Shown piece by piece: positions 23,280 to 32,939 of a stretch of DNA of 64,000 bases. The DNA is from Gentiana macrophylla. Lineage: Eukaryota; Streptophyta; Magnoliopsida; Gentianales; Gentianaceae. The stretch covers positions 1-64,000 of the forward strand of contig JAOBSW010000247.1 in the NCBI GenBank assembly GCA_026214975.1. The letters run 5' to 3'. Each line of letters starts with the position of its first letter. Position 1 is the first letter of the stretch. Position numbers and translations under genes: made by a program. The notes beneath the pieces were generated by a model. That model was not told the origin of the DNA. It saw only the letters and a program-made list of their open reading frames with translations, and made no database searches.

Positions 23280-23591
23280 TAATGAGGATTATACCCGGGC
23301 TTTGACTCAGGAAAGAAAGATACATCCTGATGCTGGTGTTGCAAGAGTTTTTGTTAGTAAGGTGACATCTCATTCAGGAAATGTTTAAAGCCAAGGACGT
23401 GAATGTTTAGAGCCAAGGACGGGGGTAACAATAAAGGTTTCAAGAAATTTAATCCCAATGCCAAGAAGCCGGTGTGTACATATTGTGGAATGTCGGGACA
23501 TCTTGTTGATCGTTCTTCTGAGAAGCATGGTGATGTGATCCGTAATCGAATCAAATCTGAAAATACCGAATGGCCAATTAAAAGTATCAAT

Positions 23592-23682
23592 GAAGAAACG
23601 AGCACCTCAACCCTTAGCTCACTCGTGACTAAGAACCTTGGTATTACCTCAACCCTTAGATAACATGTACCTAAGAACCTTG
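23592..23682. repeat. 42-bp direct tandem duplication
   Basis: CCTCAACCCTTAG, then about 15 variable bases, then CTAAGAACCTTGGTAT, occurs twice in a row within the Copia relic. Confidence 0.75.
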
Positions 23683-24060
23683 GTATACGAACACCACAAG
23701 GTATGGCCAAAACCTTGATAAATTCATGATTCGAATATTCTACATAAAAATACTCACAAAAATCTTAAAAGCTTAATATAATTTTCATTCAATAATTTCT
23801 GAACTGATTGTTACAATGACTCTATTTGCCTTCATATAAGCTACATACTCCAAGACCAATTGCTAATTTCGCAATGCGGGACAAAATAACAATAAAAATA
23901 ATAACAAAAATAAAAGGCTATCTAACAAATATGGGATAATAAAAGACGAAAATAAAAGAAACACTAACTCAAAATAAATAAAATACTCCAAATAAATCTA
24001 ATAAATTTCTGTTTCAACGGGAATCACATAATTCACTTCCGGCTCCGAAAGGATTCGACA

Positions 24061-24387
24061 TCAAATCAAAAGGATGTCGTAAAAGGCAGCAACAAGGACA
24101 AAACAGACCGAACCAACAACGAACACCAATGATATGCCCGGATCAAATACAAGGCGTAAAGACGGATTCAAATAACTAGAACGTCGAGCTGATGACGAAT
24201 ACATCGCCAAGGAAACCAATGAGTAGCAATGTTGTGAGTGCTCAATGAAAATAATGTTCTGTGGAGCAGCAACACAATCATAGGGATGAGAATCTGGAAC
24301 AAAAGCACAATACACCGCAAAAGGATCAATGAAAGTGTGCTCCGGTTTTCCATCAATGTCTAACGGAACAAGAACATCCATAGGCAA
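24061..24387 (-). CDS. Open frame of unknown function with a C-terminal hydrophobic segment
   Basis: I do not recognise this 108-residue frame. It starts MPMDVLVPLDIDGKPEHTF and ends in a hydrophobic stretch (SLVFVVGSVCFVLVAAFYD) that could be one membrane helix. Its 5' side is cut by the truncated LTR at 24395. It may be the end of a host exon or of an unknown element, or chance. The AT-rich sequence after it (23700-24060) has no motif that I can name. Confidence 0.25.
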   Translation of the reverse strand: MPMDVLVPLDIDGKPEHTFIDPFAVYCAFVPDSHPYDCVAAPQNIIFIEHSQHCYSLVSLAMYSSSARRSSYLNPSLRLVFDPGISLVFVVGSVCFVLVAAFYDILLI

Positions 24388-24394
24388 TGTAGGG

Positions 24395-25330
24395 CCTGGA
24401 TTTTTTTATTTTTTTATTTTTTAGAAGAAATGATTTAATTACCAAAAACGCAGATAAGTTGTGGTTACATCAATCTTTATCCAAACCCATTGTCACTTGG
24501 GGAAGAAGACCTCAAAACACCAACAAGAAAGAGGGAAATCTATGCTAAATTGTGTTTAATCTAAGAGAAAGAGTGAAAGAAGAGCTAATCTAAGGAAAAA
24601 TAGAGATGAAAATTGGTCTAAGGGTGTCCTAATTAAGTCTAGGTATGAGTTCCTATGAAATGTGGGTGAAAAATCTATTTAAAAGCGCCCAAAAATGAGC
24701 AGATAAAGCAGTTTTGGCGTGCCCCAAAGTCCTCGGCGCGCGCTGAAGTTGTTCTGTGACTTTCTGTGGTCTCTGTTCTACTTTGGCGCGCCCCAAAGTC
24801 TTCAGCGCGCGCCAAAATTTCTGGACTGATACACCTTCAGTAATCTGTCAATATCTTTGTGTGTAGAGCTCCGATTTGAGTGATTCAAAGTGCGTTGGAA
24901 AGCTTATTCAATTGTTTACAACTTTCATGAAGACCAAAAGTCCATAAAATGCTTGTATTTGAGATAAAATCGCTGATGAAGTGAACATATGGTGAAAGCA
25001 ACAACTATTTTTTTATCAATCTCCATTCCCGGGCTTCGGTTTCGTCTTTCTAAGCCTCGTGCCTTAACTTCCAAGCTCATAACTCACCTAGATCCTGTAT
25101 CACAACATTCAAACACATAACGAGCATAACTCGCAAGATAACTAGGGCTCGAAAAGAGTCAAAATACCGTAAAATGGTGAGGTTTTTCATCTATATGACG
25201 GTTCACCTCAAAGTGAGTGCTCAATGCGATTTTGCCCTATAAACGGTCTAAAACTACCCAAAATAAGCCGAAAGTGTCGTAAACGGGGGTTAAAACATGC
25301 ACCGGAGCATAGTAAAGTTGACACTCATCA
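24395..25330 (-). repeat. Truncated Athila-type LTR
   Basis: Its high-coordinate end ACACTCATCA and the next 490 bp align with the end of the solo LTR 16991-18697 (for example CCGGAGCATAGTAAAGTTGAC). The low-coordinate end is missing: similarity fades at a T-rich junction near 24395-24420. A TATA-like TTTAAATAG on the minus strand is at about 24676-24684, with GGCGCGCC words next to it at 24717-24826. No target duplication can be tested. Confidence 0.75.
24717..24826 (-). promoter_or_regulatory. Array of GGCGCGCC words upstream of TATA
   Basis: Four words on the plus strand (TTTGGCGTGCCCC, GGCGCGCGCTG, TTTGGCGCGCCCC, AGCGCGCGCCAAA) are variants of a CG-rich palindrome in the same place as the word arrays of the other two LTR types. 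They stand out strongly from the AT-rich surroundings. Confidence 0.55.
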
Positions 25331-26143
25331 AGTGGGTAGATCAAATAACCAAATTTGCTCCTCAATCGGATGATCATCATGTACCTACAAAGAAGACCAG
25401 AAAGAACTCGAACAAGTGGTCGGTGAAAGAGGACCAACTTCCTCATTTGCCTCAATTTTCTCCTCCACCAATGCGGTATCCTCATTCTTCTCCTCCATGT
25501 GACACTCATTTTCATCTTTTATCTCCACCAATTTTTCTCCAACAACCTCCTTCAATTTGTCTCCCACTACAACCTATTCAACATTTACTGGTGCCTGAGA
25601 GTCCTCAATCTGAATATCACTTTGTTGCATAGAGGGTAGGGATTCAAAAACATGCTTCTTGCCATAAAAAGAAAAAGAATAGCGAGTCCGAGATGTATTA
25701 TGTCGTACATTATGCAAAGATAGCCATGATTTCCTAATATCAAATGTACATCACTCAGTCGCATGCACCACATCACATGAGACAACAACTTTATAACATT
25801 CAATGGATATTGGAACCCGTGCATACTGTGTAACTTTAACTCGATGACTACCCTCAACAATGTAGTAAGGATGATGAAGCCTTTCCGTCCGCAAGTTTAA
25901 CTCCTTAACCACATCTTACTAATCATCGTGATCAATACACAACTTGTACTCATAGTCTCCAATAAAACATGATGTGTAAAATAAGTCGTTACCTTGACCA
26001 CCACATCTTAATGTTAACATGTCTTGGAATAGAGTCTTCATCTCTTCAAATTTTCTATGCATTACGGCAGCTTGGGCCTCCCCACACAACCTAAAATGTG
26101 CTTCAACAAAATTCTCCTCTCCCTCGGTGAGCTCTTTCGACAT
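25331..26143 (-). pseudogene. Ty3/Gypsy gag-protease relic
   Basis: Minus-strand pieces resemble a Gypsy protease region: NDLFYTSCFIGDYEYKLCID at the place of the active-site strand (the catalytic motif reads D-H-D-D and is probably decayed), then two stops. A shifted frame follows with KELNLRTERLHHPYYI, CDVVHATECDVHLILGNPWL and RYSFSFYGKKHVF, which match the family blocks before and after the LGxPW motif. A glutamate-rich tail ends at the LTR insertion (25330). The start MSKELTEGEENF at 26143 is not assigned. The lineage is uncertain; the wording recalls chromovirus-like Gypsy proteases. Confidence 0.5.
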
Positions 26144-26166
26144 GAATGAAGTTCAACAAAAACATA

Positions 26167-26179
26167 TATACATATACAT

Positions 26180-26260
<81 letters not shown>

Positions 26261-26262
26261 CA
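26167..26262. repeat. AT/CATA microsatellite
   Basis: A run of about 95 bp of TA dinucleotides with scattered CATA units. Open frames over it are artefacts. Confidence 0.9.
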
Positions 26263-26409
26263 CTCGTTTAGAGTTCAAATCGTATAACAAATCAAAATAA
26301 TGAGCACCCGAAGCAATCAATACCAAAGAATCTATATAAGGACATAGGGTTTTGGTTGGGACAATTGAAAGAGAATAGAACCGAAAAGAAAATAGAACAA
26401 GAAGAAAAG

Positions 26410-26413
<4 letters not shown>

Positions 26414-26442
<29 letters not shown>
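26414..26442. repeat. TA microsatellite
   Basis: About 14 uninterrupted TA units. Confidence 0.9.
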
Positions 26443-26444
<2 letters not shown>

Positions 26445-26620
26445 TTGGGAAAATCGTGCTCGGAGCGAGGTTTGAAATCAGAACTTTCTTTCTGATATCA
26501 TGTTGAATTACCATCACTCCCAAAAGCTTAACGTGATGGGGAGATAGTAATTAACATTATATATCAATACTAATCATTGAGGAATGTTGGAGGCTTATTG
26601 ATAAGAAACTGGACTGGAAG

Positions 26621-26798
26621 CAAGGGTAGAGCTATAGTATGGACAAAGGGGGCTAAGCCCATCCGAACAAATAAATAACACACTTAGAAAATCTATGTAG
26701 TCCAATTTGATCCATAAAAAAATATTAATCCAGTCCACCCGACAAACTTGATATAGTTTATTAGCCCACCTCAAATTAAAATCCTAGCTCCGCCCTTG
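26621..26798. mobile_element. hAT-type MITE, 178 bp
   Basis: Ends are CAAGGGTAGAGCTA and TAGCTCCGCCCTTG, inverted with two mismatches. The flanks are ACTGGAAG (26613-26620) and ACCGGAAG (26799-26806), an 8-bp target duplication with one difference, as expected for hAT. Confidence 0.85.
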
Positions 26799-26806
26799 AC
26801 CGGAAG

Positions 26807-26992
26807 ATCTACCATAAACACTGTGAGGCAAAAGGGGTTGGAAGATCTGACGGCTAATATGGGCCAAGAAGCCTCCATTGGGCATTGACATTGCTTTTTT
26901 TGAAGACCTAGTTTGCCCCTTGTTGAAGGAAGAGTATTTCTTCATAGATGATGAGTCTTTCATTGCTTTTTCTCGACCCGCAGGTCTCAATT
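26807..26992 (-). CDS. Terminal exon candidate of an unidentified host gene
   Basis: On the minus strand a pyrimidine-rich tract and TTTTTGGTAG precede an open frame that starts at 26992. It reads LRPAGREKAMKDSSSMKKYS, then NGGFLAHISRQIFQPLLPHS, and reaches the hAT MITE at 26806. If the MITE and one target copy are left out, the frame meets a TAA a few codons later. The composition is far from the neighbouring AT-rich DNA. I do not recognise the protein, and no upstream exon could be assigned. It could also be a gene fragment. Confidence 0.35.
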
Positions 26993-27119
26993 CTACCAAA
27001 AAGAGAAAGGAAACAAGCGAACATTGAGTTTGAATTGTGTCCGTGTTCAACGAAGAATGAAATTGGAAAACAACGAACAAAATGAAATTTGTCAAGCTAA
27101 CATATGTAGTATTAAATAG

Positions 27120-27120
<1 letters not shown>

Positions 27121-27151
<31 letters not shown>
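27121..27151. repeat. Poly-T tract
   Basis: About 31 consecutive T bases on the plus strand, followed 45 bp later by a short GTT repeat (27197-27216). Confidence 0.85.
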
Positions 27152-27152
<1 letters not shown>

Positions 27153-27860
27153 AGTATCCAACCAAATATAAGATGTCTAAATTGAAGAGACCAAGTTGTT
27201 GTTGTTGTTGTTGTTGTGTAGTGAGAAAGAACTGCAAGCACAAAAAAAGTCCTGGATTTCTCAATGCTTCCCCAAGCAAATTTTAAAGAACAAAAGTAAG
27301 AACTTGATTTCTCAATGCTTCCCCAAGCCTATTACCTTTAGCTAGTTACCACTTTATAAATTTAACTGAAAATAACACTAAGAAATATAACATAAATTAA
27401 GAACTGAACACCGGAAATCCTTATAATTTTAATTGAAAATATTACTAAGAATTTTTAACATATATTAATAACTGGACATTGGGTAAAATTGTTTTAGACG
27501 TCGGTAATGTGACTATATTACATGTAAAATTAAACGAATAAATATATTAAACGAATATTTATATTTATTTATATCTAAAGGCCAAGAACGTTTCGCACTA
27601 CCTCTAACCAACACTTGTTCGGGGGGTACGGTTGTGATCCCTACCACACTTGTGGTCTCACTAACTTTGTGATATCCTCTCCATGTTCCTAAATTTTTTT
27701 GTTTTTAATTTATATTTTTGTTTTTGGTATATCTTAGCATGACGTCAATGCAGCATCATTCATTCTACTTTAAGAACCATTTACTAATCAATGTAAAATG
27801 AACTCATTGTTGAAGCTACAAGCTACATCAAGTGAAGCAACATGAGCATTAATGTCGACT
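27152..27860. other. AT-rich intergenic stretch
   Basis: Apart from the GTT microsatellite at 27197-27216 and a twice-seen phrase TTTCTCAATGCTTCCCCAAGC (27257 and 27309 regions, about 52 bp apart), I see nothing I can name. A Copia 5' LTR should lie here or further left but was not found. Confidence 0.4.
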
Positions 27861-28198
27861 AGAAGAAGGCATCTCAAGTTGAAGGAGGGTGAATTACATA
27901 GTACTAAAGAAGGTTATTTATATGTTACTGAATATTTTACAAAGATTTTGGCTCTTTAAGATCAATTGTTGATCTTAAGACTTGTCCCCCATGTACTTGT
28001 GCTACTAGACATGTCTACAGAGAATATAATGAAACTGATGTTGTCATTAGATTTTTAAAGGGTTTTGAATGAGAGTTTCAAATTTCAATAATGTAAGATC
28101 ACAAATCTACATGACCAATCCATTGCCTGACATATGTATTGTGTTTTCCATGACCTTACAACATGAAAGTCCGCTCACTTATTCCACAGTTGGGTCTC

Positions 28199-28443
28199 CA
28201 CTACAAAAAAAAACCTTTTTGCTACACTATAGCTTGCCACGCCACAAAATAAGTGCCGCAAAAAGGAACCTTTAGCGTCACTTTTTGTGAGCGTCGCGTC
28301 ACTTTGTTTATCAAAAAAATTACAGTAAATTACTTTTTGCGTCGCTCGTAAAAAGTGACGCAAAAGGTAACCTTTTGCGGCTCTTTTTCATTAGATCGTG
28401 GCAAACAAAAGTGTAGCAAAAAGGTTTTTTTTTTTTTAGTAGT
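28199..28443. mobile_element. CACTA-like MITE, about 245 bp
   Basis: It starts CACTACAAAAAAAAACC followed by a TTTTTGCTACAC block and ends GTGTAGCAAAAAGG plus a T run and AGTAGT, so the terminal inverted repeats are about 30 bp. The interior is full of short words like GTGACGCAAAA and TTTTGCGTC in both orientations. CACTAC ends are typical of CACTA elements. The three-base target duplication is unclear. Confidence 0.65.
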
Positions 28444-28934
28444 CTTAGTGCAATAATGAATACTAACTTACATCAAGAAGTCGAGAATATTGTGAAACAA
28501 TGGCTCTTGCATCTCAGATAGATTCAAATCTGGGTACAGGCTTGGGTAGATGTTTTACCGTATCCTTTCAAGGTTACCGCCTTAACAAGATATTACATTG
28601 TTCTTATGGCGGTAAAGATGGTCACATTGTGGATATATGTTACAAAAAGTATGACCATCCTTCTGGATTTAAGGAAAGGGGCAACAGTGCCAATCATGTT
28701 GGTTTTGAACCAAATCTTTCATATGATCAGTCAAATTTTGATGCATTTTATGCTGGTCAAGATAAATTTTTATTGGAAACCATATTAGGAAAAATTCATG
28801 ATTATCTTGGTTACTGTTTAAACATTTATTTATTTTCCACTTACTTGATGTATATATTTACTTTCTGTCGATAACTAAATATATACATGTTGAGGAGACA
28901 AAAAAACTAAATCATTGAATACTCCCATTCAACA

Positions 28935-29022
28935 AAAATTAAGTCAGTAAGTTGGCTCCCAATATCATAATGACGGTGAAAAACTCTTGTTCGAGTCCAA
29001 TCTATCAGCCAAAACTGGGGGT
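28935..29022 (+). repeat. Segment shared with the right-hand Copia element
   Basis: CTCCCAATATCATAATGACGGTGAA, TTGTTCGAGTCCAA and GGGGGTCGACC recur at 60368-60436 as a similar series. In both places the segment is on the plus strand inside Copia sequence. Its role is unknown. Confidence 0.6.
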
Positions 29023-29189
29023 CGACCTTCTGATTTTGATGGTCTCAAACAAGCTCCTAAAGCTTAGTTTGAAACTCTTAGAGCTCAGTTAATTGCTATA
29101 ATAAAGTTTTCATTAATCAGTGTCTGATAATTAGTCATTTATTTTTGCTCAAAGGACTCAATTGCTTTGTGTTATGGTATATATATATG

Positions 29190-29460
29190 GGGTGTTTGGT
29201 TAAAAAGGTTGTGTTGACTAAAAAGTTGTGTAAAAAGGTTGTCTATAGAAAATTTGAATTTTTTTCTCCCGTTTTTGGTGTTTTTTGAACCAAACTAAAC
29301 CCTAATTGGGAAGGGGCACCCCTTAGGGGGATTTGAGGACCTTAAGATCGTGCACATTTGTGAAAGAAATGGGAGAAAATCACGGGTCAAACTTCGCTAA
29401 AGGACAAAACAACCTTTTTTCCAAAAAAATTTTCCAAAACACCCGTAATAACTCATTATC
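29190..29460. other. Inserted segment with MITE-like ends
   Basis: It starts GGGGTGTTTGGTTAAAAAGG and near 29446 reads CCAAAACACCC, loosely inverted. It stands between the Copia RT and the TRIM array and is not Copia coding. The ends and target duplication are too weak for a firm call. Confidence 0.3.
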
Positions 29461-29464
29461 CCTA

Positions 29465-30030
29465 TGTTAAAGTGTCTCACATTGGGAACTTGTGGTTGTT
29501 TCACCCACCATATTAAGAGATGAACTTCCCTCACCTCAAAACCTAGGTTTTGGGGATGAGGCCCCTCCTCTTATATGGGCTTGGGCCTATGTTTTCTACA
29601 TGATATCGGAGCCACCCTTTATTCTGCAAGTGTTGGGCCTATTTGTTGGCCTTGTGTGCCCGGCCCACACTTGAGGGGGCGTGTTAAAGTGTCCACATTG
29701 GGAACTTGTGTTGTTTCACCCACCATATTAAGAGATGGACTTCCCTCACCTCAAAACCTAGGTTTTGGGGATGAGGCCCCTCCTCTTATATGGGCTTGGG
29801 TCTATGTTTTCTACATGATATCGGAGCCACCCTTTATTCTGCAAGTGTTGGGCCTATTTGTTGGCCTTGTGTGCCCGGCCCACACTTGAGGGGGCGTGTT
29901 AAAGTGTCCACATTGGGAACTTGTGTTGTTTCACCCACCATATTAAGAGATGGACTTCCCTCACCTCACAACCTAGGTTTTGGGGATGAGGCCCCTCCTC
30001 TTATATAGGTTTGGGCCTATGTTTTCTACA
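29465..30030 (+). mobile_element. TRIM in tandem: LTR-internal-LTR-internal-LTR
   Basis: Three LTR copies of 134-136 bp (29465-29600, 29682-29815, 29897-30030) start TGTTAAAGTGTC and end TTTTCTACA. They are joined by two identical-length internal parts of 81 bp. Each internal part starts with TGATATCGGAGCC, close to the plant initiator tRNA-Met primer site, and ends with the purine run TTGAGGGGGCG. This is the minimal layout of a terminal-repeat retrotransposon in miniature, which moves with proteins of other elements. Open frames over it are chance. No matching flanking duplication is visible at the outer ends. Confidence 0.85.
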
Positions 30031-30533
30031 ATATAGACAATATCTTGGTTACATGTAGTATTGTGTCATTGATTACGAAATTTATTCGTCAGTTGCATAA
30101 CACTTTCTTTCTTAAAGATCTTGAGGTAGCCTCTCACTTTCAAGGAATGGGGGTCTTACATGATGTTAATTAATTTTATTTCTCTCAAGACTATTATGCT
30201 CCACATCTGCTTAGGAAAGTTGGTCTAGGAAATTGAAAACTCTGAAAAACACCAACGGTGGCAGGGACACAACTGTCTCCCTCGAAAGGTGAGCTTCTAT
30301 TTATCCTAATGCTTACATAAGTCTCATAAGAAAACATAAATATCTTACTCTAACCAAAACTTGACATCAATTTTCTTGTAAATCACGTGAAGGGTTTATG
30401 TAAACTCACATGCCTTGTCATTGAAAGCACTTAAGAATGTATTAAGTTATATTAGAGGTACTTTACATCATGTTTAAGTCCTCGACAATTCATGAACTTA
30501 ATTGAGAATTCAGATGTTGATTAGACATGATAT

Positions 30534-32939
30534 TGTGATACCCTAAGTCTGATTTGATGCTTACATCACTTTTGGATCCCGGTGACATCCCGGTGACAGC
30601 TTCGAATCATAAATCCGAGTATTTTCTTGTTCTGCAACTCCATCTTGTTAATGGCATCATAATGGTGACCTTTGACTTTTCATTCGACTAAAACAGGTCC
30701 CGCATTCATGTAAACCTTCAGCCTCAAGCCTTTAAAATCCCTCCCGTTCTAGCCTCGTTTTCCTATCTCTTCTTGTAAGTTTTATTGAATACTCTACATC
30801 ATTTCCATCTCTTTAACGTCTAAAGTTTCAACCATTTGAATGCTTGTAAGTATTGGCTTAGTTTTCCTTAAGTTCAAGTATGGTTTTAATATACTTAAAG
30901 TTAGAGTTTCAGTATGGTTTAAATTGGTTTTGATCCAATTAGAAGAGGAGTTTTGCTTGGTTGAAAGAGGATAACCTTGGTTGGTTTATCTCCTAAAATA
31001 TCAAGTAAGAACTCAAGCATCAAATCTTTTTTATCACTTTATATGCCATTATGTGAGATTTGTGATATACATGTTATATGCTTAGGTTTTCTTCATTCTA
31101 AACTTGTATATGCTGGGTATGTGCTTTAGATATACATGTTAAATGGTTTTCAAAGCATGTTTTCTTAAGTTGCTAGTTTTTAGGATACCGATCCATCGAC
31201 ATGAATCGGTTACCGATCCATTGACAACAAGGTTTTCTGAAAAATGAGTTTTTATCAATGAATGGTATTTTGGAAAGTTTGAATAAACTGGAAATCCTCT
31301 TAGCGGGCTGTTATCTATATATATTGCTAGTGGAACCTTTAGAAATCATGTTTTATATTTTTTTATGTAATCATGTTAAAGGTATTAAAAAGAAGGAACT
31401 TATGTTTCTAGATATATATCATGCCTATAGGGTTTTTTCTTGTTTATGAACATGGTACCTGCTAACTATGGATCTATGATACTTGTTATAATGATAAAGG
31501 AAAGAAAATCATGTAATGGATAAACTGGTGATCATATTAAACATGTTTACGGTGTTGTGCTAAATGGTTATGTGCTAAATGATATATAGTTGCTATGGTT
31601 ATAGAAATGCATGTTCTTAGGCTGACCTTATGTGATTATGTGATTATGTTATGTGGAATAAAAATCATGTTCCTAGGTTTGATCATATATGGAAATGGTA
31701 TAAAGAAGAAACATGTATGTTAAACCACTTAGAAACCTTAATAGGTTGGAAATGACATGTTAAATGAATTAACGGCATGTAACCTGCAAGTTGATATATT
31801 ATTGTTATGCCACAAGAATAGAAACCATGTTTTGGATTGCATAATGTACACGTGCACATTTACTTTTATACAAATAAGAAATATGTAATATGATGTTAGA
31901 AAGCATGTTTTAAGTGAATTTATGTGATTATGTCCTGATTGATATATACATGTTGTGTGATCTAGAAAGTATGTTCTATGATTATGTGGTGTCTTGATGG
32001 TTATGATTTATGAGTACTAGAAATGAATGAAAAATCATGATAAAGTCATGAAGTTATTAATGAAAATAAACAGCCTCTTAATGTTGGGTTCTACTAAACA
32101 AGTATAACATGCTCTCTATGTTGGGCTCTACTAAATATAAACATGCTCTGTATGTGGGCTCTACTAAATATGAATAACATGCTCTTTATGTTGGGCTCTA
32201 TTAAACATAAACAGACTCTTCATGTTGGGCTCTACTAAACATGATATGGTCTTTAAGCCATAAAGGAAAGGAAATGATGAACTTGAATTAATATGTGTTA
32301 CTTTTATATTATGGAATATGTGTTACTTTTATATTATGTTAAAGAAAAAATGATATAACATGGTATTACTTGGTAATCTTTACGTGGTTAAAGTATCCTT
32401 TTGTTATGCATGCTTTGTTTGCGAAAGAGAAACATGGAACTATGTTCTGATCCCAGTAGCAGGCATTAGTTCCCTTTAATGTAATGTTTCCTTACTGAGC
32501 GTCATAGCTCACCCATTACTTTCAGTTAAGGTGCAGGGTTAAGTTTGACAGATGGCAGTAGTTGGCTTTTGAGACTAAAAGCAACTGGTGGTGATATCTC
32601 TAAGTGTTGGCTTTCCAAGAGTCGGGTGTAAGCACTAGCAAGTAATGTTGAGGATCACCAAGGTGGATTAGTGTAGAGGTTTTCATGAGGTATCTAGTAT
32701 TCCATAGTTAGAGTTGTAATTGTTGATATGGGAAAATTTGTAATGTATGTATGGTGGAATGAAAAGGTTGTATTGGAAATTGTATTAGACGAGTCTTTTC
32801 AATGGTTTAGCTTCCACAATAATGATTTTAGCACATCTTACAAGGCTTCATGACACGAAAAAAATTCATGTTATTCTCGAGTCATGGCTGAGCGGTCCGT
32901 ATCCGAAAATGTGCTCGGGTATCAGATCGGGTCGTTACA
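30534..32939 (+). mobile_element. Long solo LTR, chromovirus-like, 2406 bp
   Basis: It starts TGTGATACCC and ends GGGTCGTTACA, in the style of Tekay/Del-type Gypsy LTRs. The Copia RNase H region stops at 30530 (NSDVD) and resumes at 32940 (CSYGRRLVARYCVFLGD), so the segment is an insertion. The flanks GATAT (30529-30533) and AATGC (32940-32944) differ only by transitions from a common GATGC. There is no coding region inside. Orientation is inferred from the GGGTCGTTACA end. Confidence 0.65.
32085..32245 (+). repeat. Minisatellite, about five units of 35-42 bp
   Basis: The unit is like ATGTTGGGCTCTACTAAA, then 8-12 AT-rich bases, then AACATGCTCTCT. Five imperfect copies lie in a row inside the long solo LTR. 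Confidence 0.8.

Larger units (their letters stand above)
22784..23700 (+). pseudogene. Copia gag fragment (split by a MITE)
   Basis: Plus-strand translation gives a Copia gag: LKMLWDEMD, then RFLKGLNEKYS before the MITE, and TRALTQERKIHPDAG after it. The frame 23403-23663 holds a zinc knuckle CTYCGMSGHLVDRS in which the last cysteine is replaced by serine. The left end is cut by element A. After 23590 the coding sense is lost in a 42-bp tandem duplication. No protease or RT follows. Confidence 0.75.
27861..30530 (+). pseudogene. Decayed Copia element: gag and RT remnants
   Basis: Plus-strand fragments in changing frames make up the left part of a Copia element. Gag blocks include YLYVTEYFTKILAL near 27915 and RFLKGF then NNVRSQIYMTNPLPD near 28050-28120. 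A zinc knuckle CSYGGKDGHIVDIC (second cysteine changed to glycine) is at about 28590-28645. RT blocks are GLKQAPKA at about 29045, IDNILVT at 30034 and FFLKDLE at about 30107. The RNase H connection block YIRGTLHH is at about 30450. Protease and integrase are missing, so a large internal deletion lies between about 28870 and 29020. Three insertions further split it. Confidence 0.72.

Noticed and set aside
24395..25330. A complete solo LTR with target duplication
   Set aside because: The low end is missing and no copy of the bases after 25330 is found near 24395.
26019..26300. Frame with a long Ile-Tyr repeat
   Set aside because: It is a translation of the TA microsatellite.
29492..30008. Three similar plus-strand frames of 60-104 residues
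   Set aside because: They arise from the repeated TRIM units; no start context or protein motif.
29465..30030. CRISPR-like regular spacing
   Set aside because: Units are over 200 bp with LTR, primer-site and polypurine features; this is a plant nuclear TRIM array.
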